This document shows, one piece after another, positions 14,804 to 23,781 of a DNA stretch of 64,000 bases (the first letter of the stretch is position 1; each line of letters opens with the position of its first letter). The stretch is from positions 662,316 through 726,315 of the forward strand of contig NZ_VDES01000001.1 in assembly GCF_013607875.1 (NCBI RefSeq), written 5' to 3'. The notes under the pieces are model-generated. The model worked only from the letters and a program-made list of their open reading frames with translations, made no database searches and was not told the DNA's origin. The position numbers were made by a program, and so were the translations under genes. This DNA comes from Blastomonas ursincola (GTDB lineage Bacteria; Pseudomonadota; Alphaproteobacteria; Sphingomonadales; Sphingomonadaceae).

Positions 14804-17800
14804 TCAGTTACGCTTGCGGCTGGTGCGCAAGGCGCTCATCGAGCCCGTATAGCGGGTGCCGAGCATGAAGCTGCCCACCGCCGCCGCCGGACCACCGCGT
14901 GCATCATCGGCGCGCGGCAGGACAGCGGCCAGGTCGATCGCGGGCACGCCGTCTGCCTGCAGTGCCAGGTTCAGCGCCGCAGCATCGCCTGCCTTGAGCG
15001 CGGCAAAGCCGGATTCGACCTCGGCCAGCTCCTTTTCCAGCGCATCGACCCGCGCCAGCGCATAGCTGGTCGGCCGCGCCTCGGTCGCGGTGATCGCGCC
15101 ATAAGCCATGTCCATATTCTCGCGCAGGCGTTCCTCGCCGGTGATCGCGCCGCCTTCGGTGGTGGCGACGACCTGCTTGCGCAGCGCATCGGCCTTGCCG
15201 ACCAGCGCCAGCGCCTTGGCCTTGTTGGCAGCCGAGGTCGATTCATTGTTGGCCACCGCCTGGGCCTGCGATTTCACGGCGTTCAGGCCTGCGGTCAGCG
15301 CGCTCATCCGCACGAACAGGCCCTTCACGCGTTCAGCCGCATCATATTGCGCCTGGCGATCGGCCGTCGTGAACTTGGCACGCTTGTCCAGACCGACCAC
15401 CAGCGGCATTTCAGTGACCTTGCCGGCCTTGGTCAGCCGCACCGTATAGGTGCCCGGCATCACCCGCTGCCCCTGGGTCGAGGCGAAGGCCAGCGATGCT
15501 GCGGGCGGCACTTGCGGCGGCTTGGTCCGCATCGACCAGACCACGCGGTTCAGCCCTTTGCGCTTCGATGTCGGCAGCTCGTCGATCACCTTTCCATTGG
15601 GATCGATGATTTCCAGCTTCATCCGCCCCAGCACGTGCCGGGCCTTCTGATAATAGGTGATGACCGCCCCATCGACCGGGTTCTGCCCGACATAGGTCGC
15701 ATCCCCTTCGGGCCAGCCGCCACTGCCGCGGATCCGCTGCTGCACGGGTTCCGAGCGGATCAGCGTCACATCGCTGGCCACGACTTCGGGGCTCAGAGCC
15801 CGGACCGGGCTGATGTCGTCGATGATCCAGATGCCGCGGCCGTGCGTGGCCAGCACCAGGTCATCGCCCTGCGACGCCACGGCGATGTCGCGCACCGCCA
15901 CTGCGGGGAAGTTGCCGGGCCGGAATTCCTCCCAGTTCGCTCCCTTGTCGCGCGAGATGAACAGGCCGAATTCAGTGCCGACGAACAGGATGTCGGGGCT
16001 CAGCCGGTCTTCCTTGACGACATGCGCATAGCCGCGCACGCCCGGGGTGGCCGGACCGACCAGCCGGGTCCAGCTCTTGCCGTAATCGGCGGTCTTCAGG
16101 ATATAGGGCGCCATGTCGCCGAAGCTGTGCCGGTCGACCGCGACATAGGCCACCGCCGGATCATGCCGGCTCGCCTCGACCCAGGCGATGCTGACATCGG
16201 GGCCGAGCTTCATCGCCTTGCCAACATTGGTCCAGTTCTGGCCGCCGTCGCGCGTCAGCTGGACATTGCCGTCATCGGTGCCGACCCAGATCTGCCCGGC
16301 CGTGATTGGGCTTTCCGAGATCGAATAGATGGTCGTGTGCATTTCCGCCGACGAGTTGTCGACGGTGATGCCGCCCGACTTTTCCTGCTGCTGGCGCGCG
16401 GGATTGTTGGTGGTCAGGTCAGGCGAGATCCGGTCCCAGGTCGTGCCGTGATCGCGCGTGCGGAACAGGAACTGGCTGCCGATATAGATCGTCCCCTTTT
16501 CGTGCGGCGAGAGCGCGATCGGGGTGTTCCAGTTGAACCGCAGCTTTTCCTTGTAGCCGCCCTTGGGCTGGATATCGCGCGATTCGAGCGTCTTGCGGTT
16601 GATCCGCGCGATATTGCCGCCCTGATATTCGGCATAGACATAATCCGGGTCCGCCGGATCGGGGAACACCCAGAAGCCATCGCCGCCATACAGATTCTCC
16701 CAGCGGCTGTTGGTGATGCCGCCGGGATATTCGCTGTCGCCCACCCAGCTCGAATTGTCCTGCAATCCGCCATAGACTTGATAGGGGTCCTTGTCGTCGA
16801 TGCTGACATGATAGAACTGGCTGATCGGCAGGTTGAAGCTCTTCACCCATTTGCTGCCGCCATCGTGGCTGATCCACAGACCGCCATCGTCGCCGCCGAC
16901 GATATGCTTGGTATTGGCCGGGTTGATCCAGATGTCGTGCCAGTCGCCATGGCTACCGCCCGATGCATTGGCGAAGCTCTTGCCGCCGTCATCGGACACG
17001 ATCATGTTGAGGTTCATCTTGAACAGCCGGTTGGCGTCCTTGGGATCGGGCACGATCTTGCTGAAATAGAACGGCCGCCAGACCATGTTGCGGCTGCGAT
17101 CGCGCTCCTCGAAACTCTTGCCGCCGTCTTCGGACACGTACAGCGCGGAACGCTCGCTTTCGATAAAGGCGTAGACCCGGTTGGGGTCCGCCGGCGAGAA
17201 CACCGCCTCGATCCGCCCCCAAGGCCCCTTGGGCAGACCCTTTGTGGTGCTGGCGTCCATCGCTGCCCAGGTCCGACCGCCATCGTTCGATATCTTCATG
17301 GCGCTGCCCGAGGCCGCATCCGGCCCCTCTCCGCCCGAGCGGAAGGTCCAGCCCTTGCGGCGGAAATCCCACAGGCCGGCCATCACCCGATCGGGATTGG
17401 CCGGATCGAGCGCGACCGAAGAACAACCGGTGGAAAGGTTGCTGCCCTTCAGGATCTGCGTCCAGGTGACGCCGCCATCGGTGGTCTTGTAAAGGCCGCG
17501 GTCCGGGCTGTCCGACCAGAGCGCGCCGGGCGCGCAGACATAGACGATGTCGCTATTGGTCGGATGGACGACGATCTTGGTGATCCGCTCGGTCTTGGGC
17601 AGGCCCATCCGGGTCCAGTTGTCGCCACCATCGGTCGACTTGTAGACGCCGTCGCCGATCGACACCGAATTGCGCGTCCAGCTCTCGCCGGTGCCGACCC
17701 AAATGGTGCTGGGGTTCGAGGGGTCGATCGCCACCGCACCGATCGACTGGACCGGTTGCTTGTCGAAGACCGGGCGGAACGTGGTGCCGCCGTCCTCGGA

Positions 17801-18025
17801 CTTCCAGACGCCGCCGGATGCAGCGCCGATATACATGGTAACCTTGCCATCCTTGCCTTGCACGGCATCGATCGCGGCAATGCGGCCCGACATTTCGGCA
17901 GATCCGATATTGCGGATGCCAAGGCCCGAAATCCCCGAAGCGGCGGGAGGTGTGGCGGCGTCCTGGGCGAAGGCAGGAGCAGCAAGTGCCAGCATGGTGC
18001 CGGCAAGAAGGAGGGTGCGGCGCAT
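14804..18025 (-). CDS. Large exported beta-propeller (BNR/sortilin-like) protein
   Basis: The 1073-residue protein has a Sec signal peptide ending A-F-A-Q and then more than ten repeats of the Asp-box type (for example S-E-D-G-G-T-T-F, S-T-D-G-G-D-N-W, T-R-D-G-G-Q-N-W, S-R-D-K-G-A-N-W), which build the ten-bladed propeller of sortilin/VPS10-like proteins. A C-terminal segment (from about residue 830) holds a beta domain and a helical region. It should act in the periplasm or at the surface; such proteins are often annotated as glycosyl hydrolases, but no catalytic residues can be assigned. It is co-transcribed with the small exported protein 4 bases upstream. Confidence 0.82.
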   Translation of the reverse strand: MRRTLLLAGTMLALAAPAFAQDAATPPAASGISGLGIRNIGSAEMSGRIAAIDAVQGKDGKVTMYIGAASGGVWKSEDGGTTFRPVFDKQPVQSIGAVAIDPSNPSTIWVGTGESWTRNSVSIGDGVYKSTDGGDNWTRMGLPKTERITKIVVHPTNSDIVYVCAPGALWSDSPDRGLYKTTDGGVTWTQILKGSNLSTGCSSVALDPANPDRVMAGLWDFRRKGWTFRSGGEGPDAASGSAMKISNDGGRTWAAMDASTTKGLPKGPWGRIEAVFSPADPNRVYAFIESERSALYVSEDGGKSFEERDRSRNMVWRPFYFSKIVPDPKDANRLFKMNLNMIVSDDGGKSFANASGGSHGDWHDIWINPANTKHIVGGDDGGLWISHDGGSKWVKSFNLPISQFYHVSIDDKDPYQVYGGLQDNSSWVGDSEYPGGITNSRWENLYGGDGFWVFPDPADPDYVYAEYQGGNIARINRKTLESRDIQPKGGYKEKLRFNWNTPIALSPHEKGTIYIGSQFLFRTRDHGTTWDRISPDLTTNNPARQQQEKSGGITVDNSSAEMHTTIYSISESPITAGQIWVGTDDGNVQLTRDGGQNWTNVGKAMKLGPDVSIAWVEASRHDPAVAYVAVDRHSFGDMAPYILKTADYGKSWTRLVGPATPGVRGYAHVVKEDRLSPDILFVGTEFGLFISRDKGANWEEFRPGNFPAVAVRDIAVASQGDDLVLATHGRGIWIIDDISPVRALSPEVVASDVTLIRSEPVQQRIRGSGGWPEGDATYVGQNPVDGAVITYYQKARHVLGRMKLEIIDPNGKVIDELPTSKRKGLNRVVWSMRTKPPQVPPAASLAFASTQGQRVMPGTYTVRLTKAGKVTEMPLVVGLDKRAKFTTADRQAQYDAAERVKGLFVRMSALTAGLNAVKSQAQAVANNESTSAANKAKALALVGKADALRKQVVATTEGGAITGEERLRENMDMAYGAITATEARPTSYALARVDALEKELAEVESGFAALKAGDAAALNLALQADGVPAIDLAAVLPRADDARGGPAAAVGSFMLGTRYTGSMSALRTSRKRN

Positions 18026-18029
18026 CGGA

Positions 18030-18791
18030 TCAGTTCCCCTTCGGCGCGGCGGCCGGGCTGGCGGGCAGAGCGAAAAGGCTGGCAGGCGCAGGCACGTTGG
18101 CCGTGCGCGAGGCAATGATCGTGCGCTGGCGGTTGTTGCCCTGCCCCGCCGCCCAGCTTTCGACCGACATCGGGAAATAGACCCCGGCCACCTTTTCATA
18201 GTCGCCGAATTCATATTCGAAGACCTGTTGCGCGCCACGGATCCTGCGCGTTTCGATCATCTTCACTTCGAGCATGGTGTCGGGATCGAGCAGATAGACG
18301 AACTCGTCGCCATCCTTTTCGGTCACCTTGAGCTTGTAGGCGTTGGTGCCGTCGAAATCCTCGCGGCCCAGATAGGTGACGGTCGATCCCAGCGAGGCCG
18401 CCCTTTGCAGGGGCCCGCGGATCGATCCAGTATCGGCAAGCGATCGGGCCTCGTCATCGCTCATCCGCTCGGCGTCCTTGCGCCCTTCGAACGGGTTGAT
18501 CCGCCAGCCGGTCCTGCCGTCCCAGCCCTGCACCAGGGTCAGCCCCTGCAGGGCCATATCGACGCGGACGTCCCCGCCTCTGGTACGGACCTCCTCATAG
18601 GTCAGCTGGAAGTCGCCGGGAAAGATGACGGTGCCGTCGAACTTCACTGACTCGATGGCATCGAGAGCGGCGGCACCGCCCCGTGCCGCGAGATTCTTCG
18701 CCACCAGCTCTTCGGCCGTCTGCGCCATCGCTGGTGCCCCCGCCAGGAATAGCATGCCCAGCATTGCTGCTGCGGATCGAAGCTTCGTCAT
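18030..18791 (-). CDS. Exported protein with LolA-like lipoprotein-sorting fold
   Basis: The 253-residue protein has a signal peptide (A-M-A-Q cleavage) and a mature part typical of the outer-membrane lipoprotein-sorting-like family: N-L-A-A-R-G-G, repeated beta strands with G-D-F-Q-L-T-Y and Y-L-L-D-P-D-T, then a Y-F-P-M-S-V-E ending. The ATG at 18791 has a GGGGAG site; the frame extends upstream to 18902 without a plausible signal. It lies 4 bases before the large propeller gene, so the two probably work together at the envelope. Confidence 0.75.
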   Translation of the reverse strand: MTKLRSAAAMLGMLFLAGAPAMAQTAEELVAKNLAARGGAAALDAIESVKFDGTVIFPGDFQLTYEEVRTRGGDVRVDMALQGLTLVQGWDGRTGWRINPFEGRKDAERMSDDEARSLADTGSIRGPLQRAASLGSTVTYLGREDFDGTNAYKLKVTEKDGDEFVYLLDPDTMLEVKMIETRRIRGAQQVFEYEFGDYEKVAGVYFPMSVESWAAGQGNNRQRTIIASRTANVPAPASLFALPASPAAAPKGN

Positions 18792-18894
18792 CCCGCGACT
18801 CCCCCAAAAAACTTGCTCGAGGTTAGCTCGGCTGTTTGCAAAGGCAATTCCCAATATGGGGCACATCGTCGGCTTTCGATGGGCCCCAACCCTT

Positions 18895-20265
18895 TCAGGC
18901 ACGCGGTAGGCTCAGGGTCGCGATCGCACCGCCGCCCGGCGCATCGGACAGGCTGAAATCGCCGCGATTCTGCGCCACGAAGTCGCGCACGATGCTGAGG
19001 CCGAGGCCTGCCCCGCCTGTTCCCCGGTTGCGCGATGCATCGCCGCGCTCGAACGGGCGCATGAGCCGCTCCCGATCGCTTGCCGGGATGCCCGGACCAT
19101 GGTCGCGGACCGATATCCGCACCTGGCGCTCGTCCTGTTCCAATGCGATGGCGCCGCCGCCTGCATAATCGATGGCATTGCGGATCAGGTTCTCGATCGC
19201 GCGTCGGAAGGCGGGTTCAGGCACCCGGACTGTGGGATTGTCGCCCGCCAGCAGCCGTACCGGCGCGGCAGGTTGCGACATTTCCTCCACGATGCCTGCG
19301 AGCAGCGCGCGGACATCCACGATCTCTGCGGGCGCAGCGGCATCGCGGGCAAAGGCGAGGACTTCGTCGATCATGGCCTGCATGCGCTCGACATCCGCCA
19401 CCATGCGCGCGCGCTGCGGCTCTGGCGCGGACTCGATGCGAAGGCGCAGACCGGTAAGCGGCGTGCGCAGGTCATGCGCTATCGCGGTCAGCATCCTGGC
19501 GCGCTCCGCAGCTTCCATGGCAAGGCGGCTCTGCATCGCGGCGATGGCCGTCGCCGCTTCGCGCAATTCGCGAGGCCCTTCTCTGGGGATCTGCGCCGCA
19601 TCATCCTCGAGCGCGCCCGCCAGCGCACGAAACGGACGGGTCAGCCGCCGCGCAAAGATCCAGGCCAGCGGCGCAAGCAGCAACAGGCTGACCGCAAGCG
19701 CGATCAGAATGCTGCGCTGCCAACCGCCCAGAAAAGGCTGAACCGGCTCGATCACCAGCCAGCGCCCGTCGGCCTGGCGCACGCTGGCGGTATAGGCCGG
19801 CAGCGGCATCGCGAGCAGGGCAGCGCTCAATGCGCCATCGATCGCAGCAGGCTCCACGATCTCGATCGTTCCCATCCGGCTCTGACGCAGCAGGAACGGG
19901 GACGGCAGACGAGTTGTCGTGTTCGGTGCCTGGGAGGGTCGAGGCACCATCTGGAACCGGATCGATACCGGCTCTGCGCTTTCGAGACGCGTCACGCGCA
20001 CATCGCGGGCGGGCTTGCCCAAGCGCGACGCGATCAGCACCTCGACCATGGAGATGCGGGTGCCTGCCGGTGGATCGCGATCCACCCTGCGTTCGAAGCC
20101 GTCGACCGGCTGGCGTAGGGCCGAGATCGCATCGATCGCCGTCATGCGGATCGAAGGTGGTGGCGGAGCCGCGAGCACGATCGCGGCCGTGGTGGCGACG
20201 CTGAGCGCGGCTACCGCGACCCCGAAGCCCCCGATGGCCACCAGCGCGCTGGGTGCCCGCTTCAT
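18895..20265 (-). CDS. Sensor histidine kinase
   Basis: The 456-residue kinase has two membrane helices (about residues 8-32 and 190-212) enclosing a periplasmic sensor domain, then a HAMP segment (R-R-L-T-R-P-F-R-A-L), the phosphoacceptor H-D-L-R-T-P-L and an ATPase domain with N-L-I-R-N-A, D-H-G-P-G-I-P and G-G-A-G-L-G-L-S-I. All catalytic boxes are intact. Its start overlaps the response-regulator stop by four bases. The signal is unknown; the downstream envelope genes or the divergent TonB-dependent receptor are candidate targets. Confidence 0.9.
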   Translation of the reverse strand: MKRAPSALVAIGGFGVAVAALSVATTAAIVLAAPPPPSIRMTAIDAISALRQPVDGFERRVDRDPPAGTRISMVEVLIASRLGKPARDVRVTRLESAEPVSIRFQMVPRPSQAPNTTTRLPSPFLLRQSRMGTIEIVEPAAIDGALSAALLAMPLPAYTASVRQADGRWLVIEPVQPFLGGWQRSILIALAVSLLLLAPLAWIFARRLTRPFRALAGALEDDAAQIPREGPRELREAATAIAAMQSRLAMEAAERARMLTAIAHDLRTPLTGLRLRIESAPEPQRARMVADVERMQAMIDEVLAFARDAAAPAEIVDVRALLAGIVEEMSQPAAPVRLLAGDNPTVRVPEPAFRRAIENLIRNAIDYAGGGAIALEQDERQVRISVRDHGPGIPASDRERLMRPFERGDASRNRGTGGAGLGLSIVRDFVAQNRGDFSLSDAPGGGAIATLSLPRA

Positions 20266-20984
20266 GCCGGGCGTACCGCCGGGACGAAACGGTACCCGAC
20301 GCCGCGCACGGTTTCGATCAGCGCGGTCTGATCGGCCTCGGCCAGCTTGCGCCGCAAGCGGCTGACCGCAATATCGATCGCGCGGTCATAAGGCGCCGAA
20401 TCGATCCCCCGGGTCAGATCGAGCAGCGTATCGCGGCTGAGGATGCGCCCCGGGCGACGCACAAAGGCCGCGAGCAGCGCGTGCTCGCCTTCGGTCAGCA
20501 CCAGGGCCCGACCTGCCGGGTCGCGCAGACGCCGCTCCTCTATATCGAGCCACCAGCCGGCAAAGGTCAGCCCCTGGGCCGTTTGGGCCTGGTCCGACCG
20601 ATCGGCAGACGGCCGGCGCAACAATGCCCGCACCCGCGCCAGCAGTTCGCGCGGCTCGAAGGGCTTGGTCATGTAATCCCACGCGCCGACTTCCAGCCCG
20701 ACGATCCGATCGGTCACCGCGTCCAGCGCGCTCAGCATCAGGATCGGGATGTCCCCGCCGCCCAGGCGGCGGCACAGCGAAAGCCCGTCCTCGCCCGGCA
20801 TCATCACATCCAGGATTATGAGATCGGCCGCTGCCTCGCCCAGCGCCCGGTCGCAGCCAGCGGCATTGGCAGCGGCACGCACCGCATAGCCATGCGCACC
20901 GAGAAAATCGGCAATCGCGTCGCGAATGCTTGCGTCGTCGTCGACGACCAGGATGCTGCTCATGGAATCGGTCATTGGCTCCAT
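20262..20984 (-). CDS. OmpR-family response regulator
   Basis: The 240-residue regulator has a receiver domain with acidic pocket V-V-D-D-D, phosphorylation site D in L-I-I-L-D-V-M-M-P and K in M-T-K-P-F, then an OmpR winged helix ending V-R-G-V-G-Y-R-F. The ATG at 20984 has an AGGAG site 8 bases upstream, which decides between several in-frame ATGs. It is first of the kinase pair and is divergent from the TonB-dependent receptor gene, a possible target. Confidence 0.92.
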   Translation of the reverse strand: MEPMTDSMSSILVVDDDASIRDAIADFLGAHGYAVRAAANAAGCDRALGEAAADLIILDVMMPGEDGLSLCRRLGGGDIPILMLSALDAVTDRIVGLEVGAWDYMTKPFEPRELLARVRALLRRPSADRSDQAQTAQGLTFAGWWLDIEERRLRDPAGRALVLTEGEHALLAAFVRRPGRILSRDTLLDLTRGIDSAPYDRAIDIAVSRLRRKLAEADQTALIETVRGVGYRFVPAVRPA

Positions 20985-21105
20985 GTCCGCGCTCCTAGCA
21001 CGGCTTTGTAGCATTCGCGTATCAGGTCCGGTTACGCGCGGGCCATCATCGCGCTAACCGGAAGTGCTTTTCCTCGCTCCTGCTTTGGCAAGCCGGAGAA
21101 CCAAC

Positions 21106-23721
21106 ATGAAAGCACCTGCAACACCCCTTCTCGGCCTATGGGTCTGCACCCTGGCAGGCGCGCTCGCTGCGCAACCGATCCGCGCGAGCGACGCACTGAG
21201 CGCACCGCCCAGCGATGGGGCTCCATCCAAACCTGTCATCATGGGTGGCGACGGCAAGTCGCTTCCACCCGAGTTGCTGCGCCAGATCGAGGAGCAATTG
21301 AAAGCGGAGGCAGAAAAGAGGCCGGACGGCGCAGAGCCATCGACGCCTCAGATCAGGATTCTGGGCGCCGATGGCAAACCGGTCCCTCCCGAGGTTGCCC
21401 GTCGCTTGCAGGAACAGTTGAAGGACCTAGTCCCGCCGGCGGCCGACAAGGACAGCGGGCCGGATCAGACTTCTCCGAAAGAACCGGTCGACAAGCAGCC
21501 GATTGTCGTCTCCTCGCAGCGCCCTCGCGGAGCCATTGACAGCGATATCCCGCCCGAGCGGACCTTCAACCAGCTGGATATCCGGGCGCTCGGCGCGGAG
21601 AACATCGCTGCCGTGCTCGACACGATCGGATCGCAGACGGCGAGCAACCGGGGGCGCGGCGACAGCGCGCCGGTGACCTTGCTGAACGGGCGCAGGGTTG
21701 CCGACTTTGCGGAAATCGCGCGTATCCCAGCCGAAGCCATCGAGCGCATGGAAATCTTTCCGGAGGAAGTGGCACTGCAATATGGCTTTCGGGCCGATCA
21801 GAAGGTCGTCAACATCGTTACCTTCCCGAACTTCCGGTCGCGCGTCGGCCAGGCCAGCGCGCTGGTCCCGGGCGAAGGCGGACCGGATAGCTGGATCGCG
21901 AATGCCGATTACCTGAAGCTTGCAGGCGACACGCGGATCGCTCTGGGCGCAAGCTACAGCCGCGCTGACCAGCTGCTCGAAAGCCAGCGCGATATCCGCC
22001 AGTTTGCCGCCGCGCCGGACCTGGGGACAGCGCGCACCCTGCTGCCCGAGACCGAGAGCTTCGGCGTGAACGGCGTCGTCAGCGGGCATGTGCTGTCCGA
22101 TGTGGCGGCGACTCTCAATGGCCGGATCGATGTCAGCCGCAACGACAGTCTGCTCGGAACGGACGGTGCGCGGCTGCTGCAGCGCGAAAGCGACCGCTCG
22201 CTCGTGCATGTCGGCACCACGTTCAGCGGCAGGAGCGGCCGCTGGCAATGGTCGGCGCTCGGCAATTTCGACCGCAGCAAGACCGAGATCCAGACCGACC
22301 GGGCCGGCATCGGCAATCGCCGCGATGCCGCACGATCCACCGACACGCTGACCAATGTCGATCTGCTTGCCTCCGGCCCGCTTGCAACGCTGCCGGCCGG
22401 GCCGTTCACCGCCAGTCTGCGTCTGGGGGCCGAGTTCAGGGACTTTTCGAGCCGGGCAGAATTTGCCGGAAACGACGTCCGATCCGACCTTGCGCGCGAT
22501 CGCGGCGCTGCGCAGATCAATCTTGGCCTGCCCTTGCTGGGCGATGCCGGTGGCAAGGCCTCGCCGCTCGGCCATCTCGCCCTGAACGGCAATGCCGCGT
22601 TCGAGCGCCTGTCCGACGCCGGATCGCTATGGACCTATGGCTTCGGTCTGAACTGGTCACCCGCCAAGGGGATCGACCTGGTGGCATCGGTGACACGCGA
22701 AGAGGGCGCACCCAGCCTCGAACAGCTGGGCGGCCCGGTTCTGGTGACGCCGAATGTGCGCACCTTCGATTTCGCCCGGCGCGAGGTTGTCGATCTCACC
22801 CGGATATCCGGCGGAAATGCGGCCCTGCGCAACGATGACCGGCAGCTTGTCCGGTTCGGCCTCAATCTGCGTCCGCTCGCCAGCACCGACCTGACCTTCA
22901 GCATCGATTATGTCCGCACCCGGATCGACGATCCGATCGCCGCCTTTCCCATCGTCACCCCGCAGGTCGAGGCCGCGTTTCCCGAACGCTTTGCACGCAG
23001 CGCGACCGGACAATTGCTGCGGATCGACTCACGGCCCATCAACTTTGCCGCCGCGCACCAGCAGCAGCTGCGCTGGGGAGTGAACTTCACCCGTCCGCTC
23101 GGCGAGGTGCCCGAATTCATGCGTAATGCGCAAGTCCGCGTCGTCACCAGCGAGGCCGAGGCGCGGCGCCTGTTCCCCAATGCGGAAATGGTGCGCGCGC
23201 AGCCGGGAAGCGCCACTTTTCAGGGCGCGTCCAATCTCACCAGCCGCTTCTTCGTGAGCCTCTACCACAACTGGTATCTCGAGGACGAAATCGTGCTGCG
23301 CCCGGGCGTGCCGGTCCTCAACCTGCTCGAGGATGGCGCGGTCGATTTTCTGGGGGGCCGCCGCCGTCATGAGATCGATCTTCAGGCCGGTGTCTTCAAG
23401 CGCGGGCTCGGCGCACGGCTTAGCGCAAGCTGGCGAAGCGGCACCCGCATTGCCGAGACAGGCACGGTCGCAGGCGATCTGCGCTTCAACGATCTGGCGG
23501 TGGTCAATCTCGCCCTGTTCGCCAACCTTGCCGAGCGCTTCGGAGGCGAAACCGCACCGCGCTGGCTCAAGGGCATGCGCGCATCGATCGGGATAACCAA
23601 CCTGTTCAACACCCGTCCGCAAGTGCGCGATGCTGCCGGCACAGTGCCCCTCAGCTACCAGTCGGCCTATCTCGATCCGCTGGGCCGCGTGTTCAGCTTC
23701 AGCCTGCGGAAACTGCTCTAG
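21106..23721 (+). CDS. TonB-dependent outer-membrane receptor with duplicated N-terminal motif
   Basis: The 871-residue protein has a signal peptide and a charged region holding two copies of one motif 40 residues apart (near 44-70 and 84-110: G-x-D-G-K, P-P-E, E-Q-L-K). A TonB-box-like P-I-V-V-S-S-Q-R follows near residue 130, then a plug with V-T-L-L-N-G-R-R-V-A-D and a beta barrel. The final strand ends F-S-F-S-L-R-K-L-L. It should import a large or scarce ligand using TonB energy; the substrate is not recognisable. The ATG at 21106 follows a G-G-A-G site and begins the only plausible signal peptide. Confidence 0.82.
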   Translation: MKAPATPLLGLWVCTLAGALAAQPIRASDALSAPPSDGAPSKPVIMGGDGKSLPPELLRQIEEQLKAEAEKRPDGAEPSTPQIRILGADGKPVPPEVARRLQEQLKDLVPPAADKDSGPDQTSPKEPVDKQPIVVSSQRPRGAIDSDIPPERTFNQLDIRALGAENIAAVLDTIGSQTASNRGRGDSAPVTLLNGRRVADFAEIARIPAEAIERMEIFPEEVALQYGFRADQKVVNIVTFPNFRSRVGQASALVPGEGGPDSWIANADYLKLAGDTRIALGASYSRADQLLESQRDIRQFAAAPDLGTARTLLPETESFGVNGVVSGHVLSDVAATLNGRIDVSRNDSLLGTDGARLLQRESDRSLVHVGTTFSGRSGRWQWSALGNFDRSKTEIQTDRAGIGNRRDAARSTDTLTNVDLLASGPLATLPAGPFTASLRLGAEFRDFSSRAEFAGNDVRSDLARDRGAAQINLGLPLLGDAGGKASPLGHLALNGNAAFERLSDAGSLWTYGFGLNWSPAKGIDLVASVTREEGAPSLEQLGGPVLVTPNVRTFDFARREVVDLTRISGGNAALRNDDRQLVRFGLNLRPLASTDLTFSIDYVRTRIDDPIAAFPIVTPQVEAAFPERFARSATGQLLRIDSRPINFAAAHQQQLRWGVNFTRPLGEVPEFMRNAQVRVVTSEAEARRLFPNAEMVRAQPGSATFQGASNLTSRFFVSLYHNWYLEDEIVLRPGVPVLNLLEDGAVDFLGGRRRHEIDLQAGVFKRGLGARLSASWRSGTRIAETGTVAGDLRFNDLAVVNLALFANLAERFGGETAPRWLKGMRASIGITNLFNTRPQVRDAAGTVPLSYQSAYLDPLGRVFSFSLRKLL

Positions 23722-23781
23722 CCCGCGCGCCCAGACAAATGGATAGCGCTTTGCTAACCATTGTTCGCTATTCGCGAAGCC

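Noticed and set aside
15347-18118. A 923-codon plus-strand frame opposite the propeller gene
   Set aside because: Its translation is rich in R, D, G and H without domains, as expected of the antisense of a GC-rich gene with strong codon bias.
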